NCBI GenBank assembly: GCA_963850525.1
Contig: CAWKLQ010000001.1
Coordinates: 806,001 to 870,000, forward strand
Length of the DNA stretch: 64,000 nt
Source of the DNA: JAEMQF01 sp963850525
GTDB lineage: Bacteria > Pseudomonadota > Gammaproteobacteria > Burkholderiales > Burkholderiaceae_C
Direction of reading: 5' to 3'
Below the pieces are notes generated by a model. It was not told the origin of the DNA, made no database searches, and saw only the letters and a list, made by a program, of their open reading frames with translations. Positions 54,889 through 63,209 of this stretch are shown here, piece by piece. Each line of letters opens with the position of its first letter. Position 1 is the stretch's first letter. Made by a program: the position numbers and the translations under genes.

Positions 54889-57402
54889 ATGCCCCTGCTG
54901 AAAAAGTTGCTCTCGGGATACGCTGCCCTCGCCGGCCGCTACGACGAGCTGCTCGCGGCGCCCGGCCAGCCACGCCCCCACTGGGACGCCTTCATCCGCG
55001 CGATGGCGCAGCGCAACGTTCCCGAAATCGGCGACACGCTGGCCATGATGGAGCGCGAGATCCGCGACCATGGCATCACCTACAACGTCTACGCCGATCC
55101 GAAAGGCAGCGACCGGCTCTGGGAGGTGGATCCGCTGCCGCTGCTGCTGTCGCAAACCGAATGGCAAGCCATCGAAGCCGGCGTCGCGCAGCGCGCCGAG
55201 CTGCTGAACCAGGTGCTCGCCGATGTCTACGGCAAGCAGGAGCTGCTGCGCTCGGGCGACGTGCCGCCGGCGGTGATCTTCGGCCACAGCGGCTTCCTGC
55301 ACGCCGCGCAAGGCATACGGCCGAGCGGCGGCGTGCACCTGTTCCACTACGCCGCGGACCTGGCGCGCGCTCCCGACGGCAGTTGGTGGGTCGTCAGCGA
55401 CCGCACCCAAGCCCCATCCGGCGCCGGTTATGCGCTGGAAAACCGCCTCGTCGTTTCGCGCGTCTTCCCGCAACTGTTCAGCGAATTGAACGTGCAGCAC
55501 CTGGCCGGATTCTTCGCCGCGCTGCGCGACTCGATCCTGCGCCTCGCGCCACGCGGCGACGGCACGCCGCTCGTCGTGTTGCTGACGCCCGGGCCCTACA
55601 ACGAAACCTATTTCGAGCACACCCTGCTCGCGCGCTACCTCGGTTTCACGCTCGTCGAGGGGCATGACCTGACGGTGCGCGACGGCCGCGTCTGGATGAA
55701 AACCGTCGACGGCCTGAAGCGCGTGCACGCGATCCTGCGGCGCCAGGACGACGACTATTGCGACCCGCTCGAGCTGCGCTCCGACTCGGCCCTGGGCATC
55801 CCCGGCCTGACCGATTGCGCGCGGCGCGGCACCGTGTTCCTCGCCAACGCGCTCGGCGCCGGCGTGCTGGAATCGGGCGCGCTGCTCGGCTACCTGCCGG
55901 GCTTGAGCGAAAAACTGCTCGGCCAGGAGCTGCTGCTGCCGTCGGTGGCGACCTGGTGGCTCGGCGAAGCCGCGGCGCTGGAAGACGCGTGGGAGCAGAT
56001 CGACCACATTCTGATCAAGCCGCTCGAGCGTTCGCCGCAGGAGCCCGCCGTGTTCGGGCACATGCTGAGTCCCGCGCAGAAAGAGGCACTGCGCGAACGC
56101 GTCGCCAAACGCCCGCAGCGCTACGTCGCGCAAGAGGCGGTGCACGTCTCGCAAGCGCCGGTGCTCGAAGGCGAGGCGCAGCCGCGTCTGGTGTCGCGCA
56201 CCGTCGGCTTGCGCGTGTTCGCGGTCGCCACCGCGCGCGGCTACCAGGTCATGCCCGGCGGGCTGACGCGCGTCGCTGCGGAAGGCAACTCGTACTCGAT
56301 CACGATGCAGCGCGGTGGCCGCTCCAAGGACACCTGGGTGCTCTCCGACGCACCGGTGAACGACTCGCTTTCGCTGCTCGGCAGGACGATCACGCCCGAC
56401 GATCTGGGCAAGGCGCGCGCGAACCTGCCGTCGCGCATTGCCGAGAACCTGTTCTGGTTCGGCCGCTATGGCGAACGCGTCGACGCCAGCGCGCGGCTGC
56501 TGCGCGTCGCGATTTCGCGCTCGCTGGGCCGCGACGACGCGCCCGGCGGCTTCGAGTCCGGCGCCGCGCTGCCGGTGCTGCAACTCGCCGGCCTGCAAGG
56601 TTTGCTCTGCGACCCCGATCCGCCCACAGCCGGCGCGGCGCCAGCGCTTTCCCCGCCCACGCTGGCGGAGGTGCTGCGCTACACCACTCACCCCTCGGGG
56701 ACGCTGGGGTCCCAGGTGCAGCAGCTGGCGCGCATCGCCTTCGCGCTGCGCGACCGCTTGTCGCTCGACCACTGGCGCACGTTGAACCGCCTGCAAGCCG
56801 ATGCGCTGTTCGCCGGCGCCGATGGCCCCGCGCCTCAACCGGGCGCGGTGCTCGCCGGGCTGGACCGGATCGTGATCGCGACGACCACGCTGTCGGGCTT
56901 TGTGCTCGACGGCATGACGCGCGGCGTGGGCTGGCGCTTTCTGTCGCTCGGCAGGCGTATCGAGCGCCTGTCGCACCTGTGCACCGCCCTGCTCGTCGCC
57001 ACCGACGCCGGCCGTGCGCACGGCCTGGACTGGCTGCTCGAACTCGCCGACTCGACGCTCACCTACCGCTCGCGCTACATCGCCGCGCCCGAGTGGCTGG
57101 CGGTGCTCGACCTGCTGGTGCGCGACGCCACGAATCCGCGCTCGGTGGCGTTCCAGGTGAAGGGTCTCAGCGAATACGTCGCCAAGCTCGAAGCGAGCAA
57201 CGGCCGCTTCGCAAGCGACATCCTGGCGCCGGTACAGGCGGGCCTCGCCGCTTTGAGCCCGGCGGACCTGAGCCCGGACAGCGCAGCGCTGGCGAGTCTG
57301 ATCGAACAGGCGCGGCACGCCGGACGCCTGGTGTCCGAGGAACTGGCACTGCACTTCTTTTCGCACACGCCGTCGCGCAGCGTGCTGTCGCTGGTGGCAT
57401 GA
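54889..57402 (+). CDS. ATP-grasp / alpha-E fusion protein (second module)
   Basis: This 837-aa protein is a fusion of a COG2308-like ATP-grasp part (residues 1-490) and an alpha-E part (from about residue 513, SRIAENLFWFGRYGERVDASARLLR). It repeats in one chain the two separate genes at 48926 and 50379. Compared with that copy, the lysine is kept (K377, ILIKPLE), but the glycine loop GAGGYG is replaced by ERSPQEPAVFG. RHIDLRPF becomes RTVGLRVF, and the ending is QRGGRSKDTWVL. Nucleotide binding may therefore differ or be lost. The ATG at 54889 is chosen over a TTG three codons earlier. A 118-base gap precedes it. Confidence 0.87.
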   Translation: MPLLKKLLSGYAALAGRYDELLAAPGQPRPHWDAFIRAMAQRNVPEIGDTLAMMEREIRDHGITYNVYADPKGSDRLWEVDPLPLLLSQTEWQAIEAGVAQRAELLNQVLADVYGKQELLRSGDVPPAVIFGHSGFLHAAQGIRPSGGVHLFHYAADLARAPDGSWWVVSDRTQAPSGAGYALENRLVVSRVFPQLFSELNVQHLAGFFAALRDSILRLAPRGDGTPLVVLLTPGPYNETYFEHTLLARYLGFTLVEGHDLTVRDGRVWMKTVDGLKRVHAILRRQDDDYCDPLELRSDSALGIPGLTDCARRGTVFLANALGAGVLESGALLGYLPGLSEKLLGQELLLPSVATWWLGEAAALEDAWEQIDHILIKPLERSPQEPAVFGHMLSPAQKEALRERVAKRPQRYVAQEAVHVSQAPVLEGEAQPRLVSRTVGLRVFAVATARGYQVMPGGLTRVAAEGNSYSITMQRGGRSKDTWVLSDAPVNDSLSLLGRTITPDDLGKARANLPSRIAENLFWFGRYGERVDASARLLRVAISRSLGRDDAPGGFESGAALPVLQLAGLQGLLCDPDPPTAGAAPALSPPTLAEVLRYTTHPSGTLGSQVQQLARIAFALRDRLSLDHWRTLNRLQADALFAGADGPAPQPGAVLAGLDRIVIATTTLSGFVLDGMTRGVGWRFLSLGRRIERLSHLCTALLVATDAGRAHGLDWLLELADSTLTYRSRYIAAPEWLAVLDLLVRDATNPRSVAFQVKGLSEYVAKLEASNGRFASDILAPVQAGLAALSPADLSPDSAALASLIEQARHAGRLVSEELALHFFSHTPSRSVLSLVA

Positions 57403-58310
57403 GTCCGGACATGCTTCAGGCTACCGCCGTGCCGACGGCGCACTACCACGTCGAACACGAGACAGACTACGACTACGCCGCGCCCGTCGCGCAGTCCTGG
57501 CAACTCGCGCGCCTGACGCCGCGCACCCTGGCGTGGCAGAAGCTCATCGCTCACGCGTTGCAGATCGAGCCGCCGGTGGACGAACGCCACGAGACCCCCG
57601 ACGCCTTCGGCAACACCAACGTGCACTTCGCGCTGCACCACGCACACCGCATGCTGAAAGTGCGCATGACGTGCAACGTCGAGGTCGAGGCGCGCGCTGC
57701 CGTTCCCGGCGCGCTCGGCCGCAACTGGGAAGCGGTGCGCGACGCCGTGCTCGCCGACGCCGCGCACGAGCACCTGGACGCCGCGCGCATGTGCGAGCCG
57801 ACGCGCCTGCTGCCCCTGTCCGCCGCGGCGCGCGCCTACGCCGAGCAGCACTTGACGCCGGGGCGCGACTGGCTGCACGGCGTGCTCGCGCTGATGCACG
57901 CGATCCACGCCGACTTCGAGTTCAAGCCGGGCGCGACGACCGTCAGCACCTCGGTCGACGAAGTCCTGGCGCAGCGCAGCGGCGTGTGCCAGGACTTCGC
58001 GCATCTGATGCTCGCGGCGCTGCGCGGAGTCGGCTTGCCGGCGCGCTATGTCTCGGGTTACCTGCTGACCGATCCACCGCCGGGACAGCCGCGCCTGGCC
58101 GGCGTGGACGCGACACACGCCTGGGTCGCTGCGTATGCGCCGGGTGTGGGCTGGGTTGAATTCGATCCCACCAACAACCAGCTCGCCGACCTGCGCTACA
58201 TCATCCTCGCCTGGGGTTGTGACTTCGGCGATGTGGTGCCGTTGCGCGGCGTGATCCTCGGTGGCGGCGAGCAGCAGATGGAAGTGCGCGTCAGCGTGAC
58301 GCCGGTGTAG
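57399..58310 (+). CDS. Transglutaminase-like cysteine protease (second module)
   Basis: This 303-aa papain-like protein has an N-terminal beta domain (YHVEHETDYDYAAPVAQSWQLARLTPRTLAWQ) and the triad C197 (SGVCQDFAH), H240 (DATHAWVA) and D256 (EFDPTNN). It belongs to the COG1305 proteins that accompany ATP-grasp/alpha-E genes and probably cleaves amide bonds rather than cross-linking. The start overlaps the stop of the fusion gene (ATGA). It is the last gene of the cluster. Confidence 0.9.
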   Translation: MSPDMLQATAVPTAHYHVEHETDYDYAAPVAQSWQLARLTPRTLAWQKLIAHALQIEPPVDERHETPDAFGNTNVHFALHHAHRMLKVRMTCNVEVEARAAVPGALGRNWEAVRDAVLADAAHEHLDAARMCEPTRLLPLSAAARAYAEQHLTPGRDWLHGVLALMHAIHADFEFKPGATTVSTSVDEVLAQRSGVCQDFAHLMLAALRGVGLPARYVSGYLLTDPPPGQPRLAGVDATHAWVAAYAPGVGWVEFDPTNNQLADLRYIILAWGCDFGDVVPLRGVILGGGEQQMEVRVSVTPV

Positions 58311-58330
58311 CCGCGCATTTGCCGCGCGCA

Positions 58331-58361
58331 AAGAAAAGGGCGCCTCGCGGCGCCCCGTTCT
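58331..58361 (-). terminator. Rho-independent terminator at a convergent junction
   Basis: GGGCGCC/GGCGCCC (58338-58355, loop TCGC) is followed on the minus strand by TTTTCTTTG, a good intrinsic terminator for the gene at 58406. In the plus direction it is followed by CGTTCTTC and may also stop the transglutaminase transcript. Confidence 0.7.
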
Positions 58362-58405
58362 TCACTGAGGCGGTCACCGAATCGGCGACCCTGTCGTTGA
58401 ACCGA

Positions 58406-59551
58406 TCAGCGCACGACCGCGATTTGCTCGCGCTTTTCGGCCTTGTACGTGTACAGCGTCAGCGCGCCGTTCTTCACGTCGCCCTTGGCGTCGAACGAGA
58501 TCGTTCCGGTCACGCCCTTGAAGCCTTCGGTCTTGGCCAGCACCGGCAGGTACTTCGCAGGCTCGGCGGAACCGGCCTTGACCATCGCGGCAATCATCAC
58601 GTTGACCGCGTCGTACACGTACGGTGCATAGACTTGCACGTCGGCGTTGTACTTGGCCTTGAAACGCTTGTAGAAGTCGTCCATGCCGGCCTTGCCCGAG
58701 CCTTCGACGCCACCTGCTTCGGCGCACACCACTTGTCCGTCGGCCATCGAACCGGCAGCCAGCTTGGGCAGCTCGCCCGAGCAGATACCGTCGCCGCCCA
58801 TGAACTTGGCGGTGATGCCGAGTTGCTTCATCTGGCGCAGCATCGGGCCGGCCACGGCGTCCATGCCGCCGAAGAACACCACGTCGGGCTTCTTCGATTT
58901 GATCTGGGTCAGGATGGCCGTGAAGTCGGTTGCCTTGTCGGTCGTGAACTGGGTGTCGGCGATCGCGCCGCCCGAAGCCTTGACGGCCTTGGCGAACTCT
59001 TCGGCAACGCCCTGGCCGTAGGCCGTGCGGTCGTCGACCACGGCAATTGACTTGCCCTTCAGTTCCTTCACGGCGTAGCGGCCGAGCGTGCCGCCCAGGT
59101 GCACGTCGTCAGCGACGACGCGGAACGTCGTCTTGTAGCCGTTGCGCGTGAACTTGGGGTTCGTGGCGGAGGGCGAAATCTGCGGAATGCCGGCGTCGCT
59201 GTAAATCTTGGAAGCCGGAATCGAGGTGCCCGAGTTCAGGTGGCCGATCACGCCGTTGACCTTGGAGTCGACCAGCTTTTGTGCCACCGCCGTGCCTTGC
59301 TTCGGGTCGGCGGCGTCGTCTTCAGCAAGCAGTTCGAACTTGACCTTCTTGCCGCCGATCGTCGTGCCCTTCGCGTTGGCTTCTTCGATCGCCATGCGCG
59401 CGCCGTTTTCATTGTCCTTGCCCAGGTGGGCGATGCCGCCGCTGGTGGGGCCGACGTGGCCGATCTTGACGACCATGTCTTGCGCCGAGGCGCTGCCCAC
59501 GGCAAACAGCACGGCTGCGGCCGCAACGATCGCGTTGAATTTCACTTGCAT
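58406..59551 (-). CDS. LivK-like branched-chain amino acid ABC transporter substrate-binding protein
   Basis: This 381-aa periplasmic binding protein of the Leu/Ile/Val type (PF13458-like) has signal peptide MQVKFNAIVAAAAVLFAVGSASAQ and the motifs KIGHVGPTSGGIAHLGKDNENGARMAIEEAN and DDRTAYGQGVAEEF. AGGAG seven bases before the ATG and a terminator after the stop frame a single-gene unit. No permease or ATPase genes are near, so it must use a transporter encoded elsewhere. The ligand is unknown. Confidence 0.93.
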   Translation of the reverse strand: MQVKFNAIVAAAAVLFAVGSASAQDMVVKIGHVGPTSGGIAHLGKDNENGARMAIEEANAKGTTIGGKKVKFELLAEDDAADPKQGTAVAQKLVDSKVNGVIGHLNSGTSIPASKIYSDAGIPQISPSATNPKFTRNGYKTTFRVVADDVHLGGTLGRYAVKELKGKSIAVVDDRTAYGQGVAEEFAKAVKASGGAIADTQFTTDKATDFTAILTQIKSKKPDVVFFGGMDAVAGPMLRQMKQLGITAKFMGGDGICSGELPKLAAGSMADGQVVCAEAGGVEGSGKAGMDDFYKRFKAKYNADVQVYAPYVYDAVNVMIAAMVKAGSAEPAKYLPVLAKTEGFKGVTGTISFDAKGDVKNGALTLYTYKAEKREQIAVVR

Positions 59552-59688
59552 TCAGTTTCTCCTGTTGGAACCCAGCGTTGTGAGCCGGGTAGTTGGGTCT
59601 GGAAAGGCCGAGACGATACCGCAAAAATCGCCGCGACTCCATTGGGACTTTCTCATCCCGACCGGAACACCCGAGCCGCCGCTTGCGT

Positions 59689-60147
59689 TCACCCTGAACG
59701 CGGCAGCTCGTCGGTGGGATGACGTGCCAGTTCCTGCGTCACCGCCTGCTCGATGATTTGCTGCAGCGTCGCGCTCAGGCGCTCGCGGGTTTCGCGGATC
59801 GCCGTCTCGGCAGCCTGCTGCAGCAGCGGTGCGAGCACATTGCGCAGCTGCGCCTCGAGCACGCCGTCGAGTTCACGCATGACCTCGGCCAGGACGCGCT
59901 CGCGGGCAGAGGGCGGATCGCCCGGCGGCGGCGCGTCTTCGACGCTGGCGAGCAGCGCCGAGATCGACGGAACGCTCGACTTGCCGAACGGCAGCGTGTC
60001 GGCGACCACCGCGCCGGCAAATGAACTGAAGTCGATGTCGGGCAGGCCGCCCGGCACGTCGAGCAGCAGGTCGACACCCGTCGGCGGCGCAATCACCTCG
60101 GTGAGGGTGGGCACGCGCCGGCCCGCGGGGTCGCGCCGCCAGCTCAA
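59689..60147 (-). CDS. Uncharacterised protein following holC
   Basis: This 152-aa protein has a Pro/Gly-rich N-terminal half with VDLLLDVPG and a helical C-terminal half (residues 85-145, LQQAAETAIRETRERLSATLQQIIEQAV) that may be a coiled coil. Its ATG overlaps the holC stop (ATGA). A gene of this kind behind pepA-holC occurs in other Burkholderiales (DUF2486-like by memory, not checked). Function unknown. Confidence 0.7.
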   Translation of the reverse strand: MSWRRDPAGRRVPTLTEVIAPPTGVDLLLDVPGGLPDIDFSSFAGAVVADTLPFGKSSVPSISALLASVEDAPPPGDPPSARERVLAEVMRELDGVLEAQLRNVLAPLLQQAAETAIRETRERLSATLQQIIEQAVTQELARHPTDELPRSG

Positions 60148-60575
60148 TCCGTCACCTCATGGCGCGTGATCGCATAACCGCGGCTCGCATAGTGCTTCCA
60201 GCGCTCGCGCGCGTCGGCACGCTCGGCCTCCCCGGTGGTGACGACCTCGATGATGCGCTCGAAGCTCTCGAACCCGGCGGGAATCTGCGGACCCAGATTG
60301 AGCAGCACGTCCCGGTCCGGCGCGTCGGCGGCGCGCTCGAGCAGCCAGATCGGCGTCGCGCGCAGGCGCGGCGCAGGCGCGGCGCCTGCGCCTAAGCGCA
60401 CGTGCGGGCAGAACTCGAGGGGGTCGAAGGTCCAGAGCGCCCGGTCCAGGTCGGCGAGCAGCGGCGTCGGCGCGACGACGGCGACCTTCGCGCCCTTGCG
60501 CGTCGCCTTGCGCAACAGGCGGCACGCGTAGTGCAGGCTGTCGGCCACGTTGAAATGGAAACTTACCTCGGTCAT
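60144..60575 (-). CDS. holC: DNA polymerase III chi subunit HolC
   Basis: Chi links the clamp loader to SSB. The 143-aa protein has the family N-terminus VSFHFNVADSLHYACRLLRKA, VVAPTPLLADLDRALWTFDPLEFCPHV and the C-terminal RERWKHYASRGYAITRHE. It lies 29 bases behind pepA, the usual pair. The ATG at 60575 is set by similarity, and the ribosome site is weak. Confidence 0.93.
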   Translation of the reverse strand: MTEVSFHFNVADSLHYACRLLRKATRKGAKVAVVAPTPLLADLDRALWTFDPLEFCPHVRLGAGAAPAPRLRATPIWLLERAADAPDRDVLLNLGPQIPAGFESFERIIEVVTTGEAERADARERWKHYASRGYAITRHEVTD

Positions 60576-60604
60576 GCGCTGGAGCCGGAGCGGCAACCCG
60601 GCGA

Positions 60605-62080
60605 TCAGCCCGCGCGCCCGAGCACGAAATGCGTGAGCAAGGGCACCGGGCGGCCCGTCGAGCCTTTCGCCGCGCCGGATTTCCACGCAGTGCCGGCGAT
60701 GTCCAGGTGCGCCCAGGGGTACTTCTTGGTGAAGCGGCGCAGAAACATCGCCGCCGTGATCGCCCCACCGGCGCGCCCGCCGCCGATGTTGCCCATGTCG
60801 GCGAAGTTGCTCTTCAGCGCCTCGTCGTACTCCTCGTCCAGCGGCATGCGCCAGCACGGGTCGAGCGCTGCTCGGCTCGCATCGAGCATCTGCGCGGCCA
60901 CTGCATCGTCGGCAGTGAACAGGCCCGAATGATGATGGCCGAGTGCCACCACGCAGGCGCCGGTGAGTGTGGCAATGTCCACCACCACGGCGGGCTTGAA
61001 GCGCTCGGCGTAGGTGAGTGCGTCGCAAAGGATGAGCCGGCCTTCGGCGTCGGTGTTGAGGATCTCGATCGTCTGGCCCGACAGGCTCGTCACCACGTCG
61101 CCCGGCTTGACGGCCGCTCCTCCCGGCATGTTCTCGCAAGTCGGGATGATGCACACCAGGTTGAGCTTGGGCTTGAGCTCAGCGACGGCGCGCAGCGTGC
61201 CGAGCACACTCGCCGCGCCGCCCATGTCGAATTTCATCTCGTCCATTTCGGCCGAAGGCTTGATCGAAATGCCGCCCGTATCGAAGGTGATGCCTTTGCC
61301 CACCAGCACGACCGGCGCCACTTTGGGCCCAGCGCCGTCGTAGTGCGCGACGATGAAGCGCAGCGGTTCGCGCGAGCCTTGCGCGACGGCGAGGAAGGAA
61401 CCCATGCCGAGTTTTTCCACCGCCTTGCGGTCCAGCACGTCGACCTTGCAGCCGTACTCCTTGCCGAGCTGTTTCGCCTGCTCGGCAAGATAGGTCGGTG
61501 TGCAATGGTTGGCCGGGCGGTTCGCGCATTCGCGCGCGAGCAGCACGCCGTTGGCGATCGCCTGGCCGCGTTTCAAACCTTCAACGACGGCTTTCGTGTC
61601 GGCTTTGCGGCACAGCAGACTCACTTTGGCCAGCTTGCCCGCCGCCGGCGCGCTCGGCTTGGTGTGGCGGTAGACGTAGGTCGCGTCGTGAACCGCGGTG
61701 GCGAGCGCCTCGGCATGCGCCGCGCCCAGTTCCATGTCGCCGCCGCAAGCCACGGCAAGGTGCTTCGTGCCGCTGTCTTTCAATGGCGCAAGGCCTTTCA
61801 GCACGGCGCCACGAAACTCCTTGGCGCTCAGGGTGGCGCCGCTCCCGCCCGCGGCGGCGAACACGACCCGCTTCGCTTTCACGCCTTGTGGCGCGTGCAC
61901 GTAAAGCGCCTTGCCGGCCTTGAGCTCGAAGTCACCGCTGGCCAGCGCCGCTTTCAGGATCGCCGCGAGCGGCGCCGCAAGCGCCTTGTCCGGCCGGTCG
62001 CCGGCGACGATGAGCAGCAGCGCATCGCAAGGCAATGCGGCGAGTGTGTCGGGGGCGCAAACGTAGTGACGGACGTCCAT
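60605..62080 (-). CDS. pepA: Leucyl aminopeptidase PepA
   Basis: This M17 dizinc aminopeptidase of 491 aa has VGKGITFDTGGISIKP with the catalytic lysine, the metal-binding DMGGAASVLG and the signature NTDAEGRLIL. It removes N-terminal amino acids and in some bacteria binds DNA at cer-like sites. It is divergent from lptF with 28 bases between the starts, so the promoters overlap the coding starts. Confidence 0.96.
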   Translation of the reverse strand: MDVRHYVCAPDTLAALPCDALLLIVAGDRPDKALAAPLAAILKAALASGDFELKAGKALYVHAPQGVKAKRVVFAAAGGSGATLSAKEFRGAVLKGLAPLKDSGTKHLAVACGGDMELGAAHAEALATAVHDATYVYRHTKPSAPAAGKLAKVSLLCRKADTKAVVEGLKRGQAIANGVLLARECANRPANHCTPTYLAEQAKQLGKEYGCKVDVLDRKAVEKLGMGSFLAVAQGSREPLRFIVAHYDGAGPKVAPVVLVGKGITFDTGGISIKPSAEMDEMKFDMGGAASVLGTLRAVAELKPKLNLVCIIPTCENMPGGAAVKPGDVVTSLSGQTIEILNTDAEGRLILCDALTYAERFKPAVVVDIATLTGACVVALGHHHSGLFTADDAVAAQMLDASRAALDPCWRMPLDEEYDEALKSNFADMGNIGGGRAGGAITAAMFLRRFTKKYPWAHLDIAGTAWKSGAAKGSTGRPVPLLTHFVLGRAG

Positions 62081-62108
62081 AATCGCGGATCCTCAGATTA
62101 AGGCGGCG

Positions 62109-63209
62109 ATGTTATTCGATTCCACCCTGCGCAAGGACCTCGCGCGCAGCTTCGGTGCAACGCTCGTCGTGATCCTGACGATCGTGATCACGATGATGCT
62201 GATCCGCACGCTGGGCCAGGCCGCGCTCGGGCGGGTGTCGCCGCAAGACGTGGTGCTGCTGCTCGGCTTTGTTGCGCTGTCGCACCTGCCGACGATGCTC
62301 GCGCTGTCGCTGTTCATCTCCGTCGTCGCCACGCTCGGTCGCATGTACCGCGACAGCGAAATGACGATCTGGTTCGCCAGCGGCGTCTCGCTCGCGCGCT
62401 TCGTGCGCCCGGTGCTGCGCATGAGCGTGCCGGTGCTGGTGGTCGTGGCCCTGCTCGCCCTGTTCGTCTGGCCGTGGGTGAACAAGCGCAGCATCGAGAT
62501 CCGCGAGCGCTTCGAGCGCCGCTCCGACCTGTCGCGCGTCGCGCCGGGGCAGTTCCAGACGTCGAGCGACGGCCGGCGCGTCTTCTTCATCGAGCGCGAC
62601 TCGGCCGACGGGCGCGTCGGGCGCAACGTCTTCATCCTGTCGACGACGCCGCGCAGCGAGTCGGTGACTTCGGCGCACAGCGGCCGCATCGAGGTCGAAG
62701 GCTTCGACCGCTACCTGCTGCTGGACAAGGGCCAAAGCAATGAGCAGAACCTGCTGGACGGCAGCAAGACGCTGTCCAGCTTCGATTCGTACCGCGTGCT
62801 GGCGGGCGACCGTGTCATCTCGAACCTGGACGACTTGCCCGCCAAGGCGATGCGCAGCATCGACCTGCTGCGAGCGCCGAACAGCCGCAACCAGGGCGAA
62901 CTGGTCTGGCGCCTCGGTCTCGTGCTCGGCAGTGCGAACTTGCTGTTGCTGGGCGTCGGCCTGGCGGCAACGAACCCGCGCCGGCCGAGCAACTGGAACG
63001 TGCTGATGGCATTGCTGACCTTCGTCGTCTACTACAACATCATCAACCTCACGCAGGCCTGGGTGGCGGGCGCTAAGCTCGGCATGGGCACGGCGCTCAG
63101 CCTCACGCACGGCAGCGCATTGGCGATTGCGCTCGGCTTGTTGTGGTGGCGCGATTCGCGCAACAGCCGCGGCTTCCTGCGCCGCGCGCTGCTGGCCAGA
63201 GCACGCTGA
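62109..63209 (+). CDS. lptF: LPS export ABC transporter permease LptF
   Basis: LptF and LptG form the inner-membrane channel that extracts lipopolysaccharide with LptB. The 366-aa protein has three N-terminal membrane helices (residues about 15-35, 48-70 and 100-122), a jellyroll periplasmic domain (about 130-265) and three C-terminal helices. LRKDLARSFGATLVVILTIV is typical. The gene is followed by lptG without a gap. Confidence 0.94.
   Translation: MLFDSTLRKDLARSFGATLVVILTIVITMMLIRTLGQAALGRVSPQDVVLLLGFVALSHLPTMLALSLFISVVATLGRMYRDSEMTIWFASGVSLARFVRPVLRMSVPVLVVVALLALFVWPWVNKRSIEIRERFERRSDLSRVAPGQFQTSSDGRRVFFIERDSADGRVGRNVFILSTTPRSESVTSAHSGRIEVEGFDRYLLLDKGQSNEQNLLDGSKTLSSFDSYRVLAGDRVISNLDDLPAKAMRSIDLLRAPNSRNQGELVWRLGLVLGSANLLLLGVGLAATNPRRPSNWNVLMALLTFVVYYNIINLTQAWVAGAKLGMGTALSLTHGSALAIALGLLWWRDSRNSRGFLRRALLARAR

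Noticed and set aside
54733..57366. Long open frame of 877 codons on the minus strand
   Set aside because: It lies opposite the ATP-grasp/alpha-E fusion gene. High GC gives long antisense frames, and the translation is rich in Arg, Ala, His and Gly without any recognisable domain.
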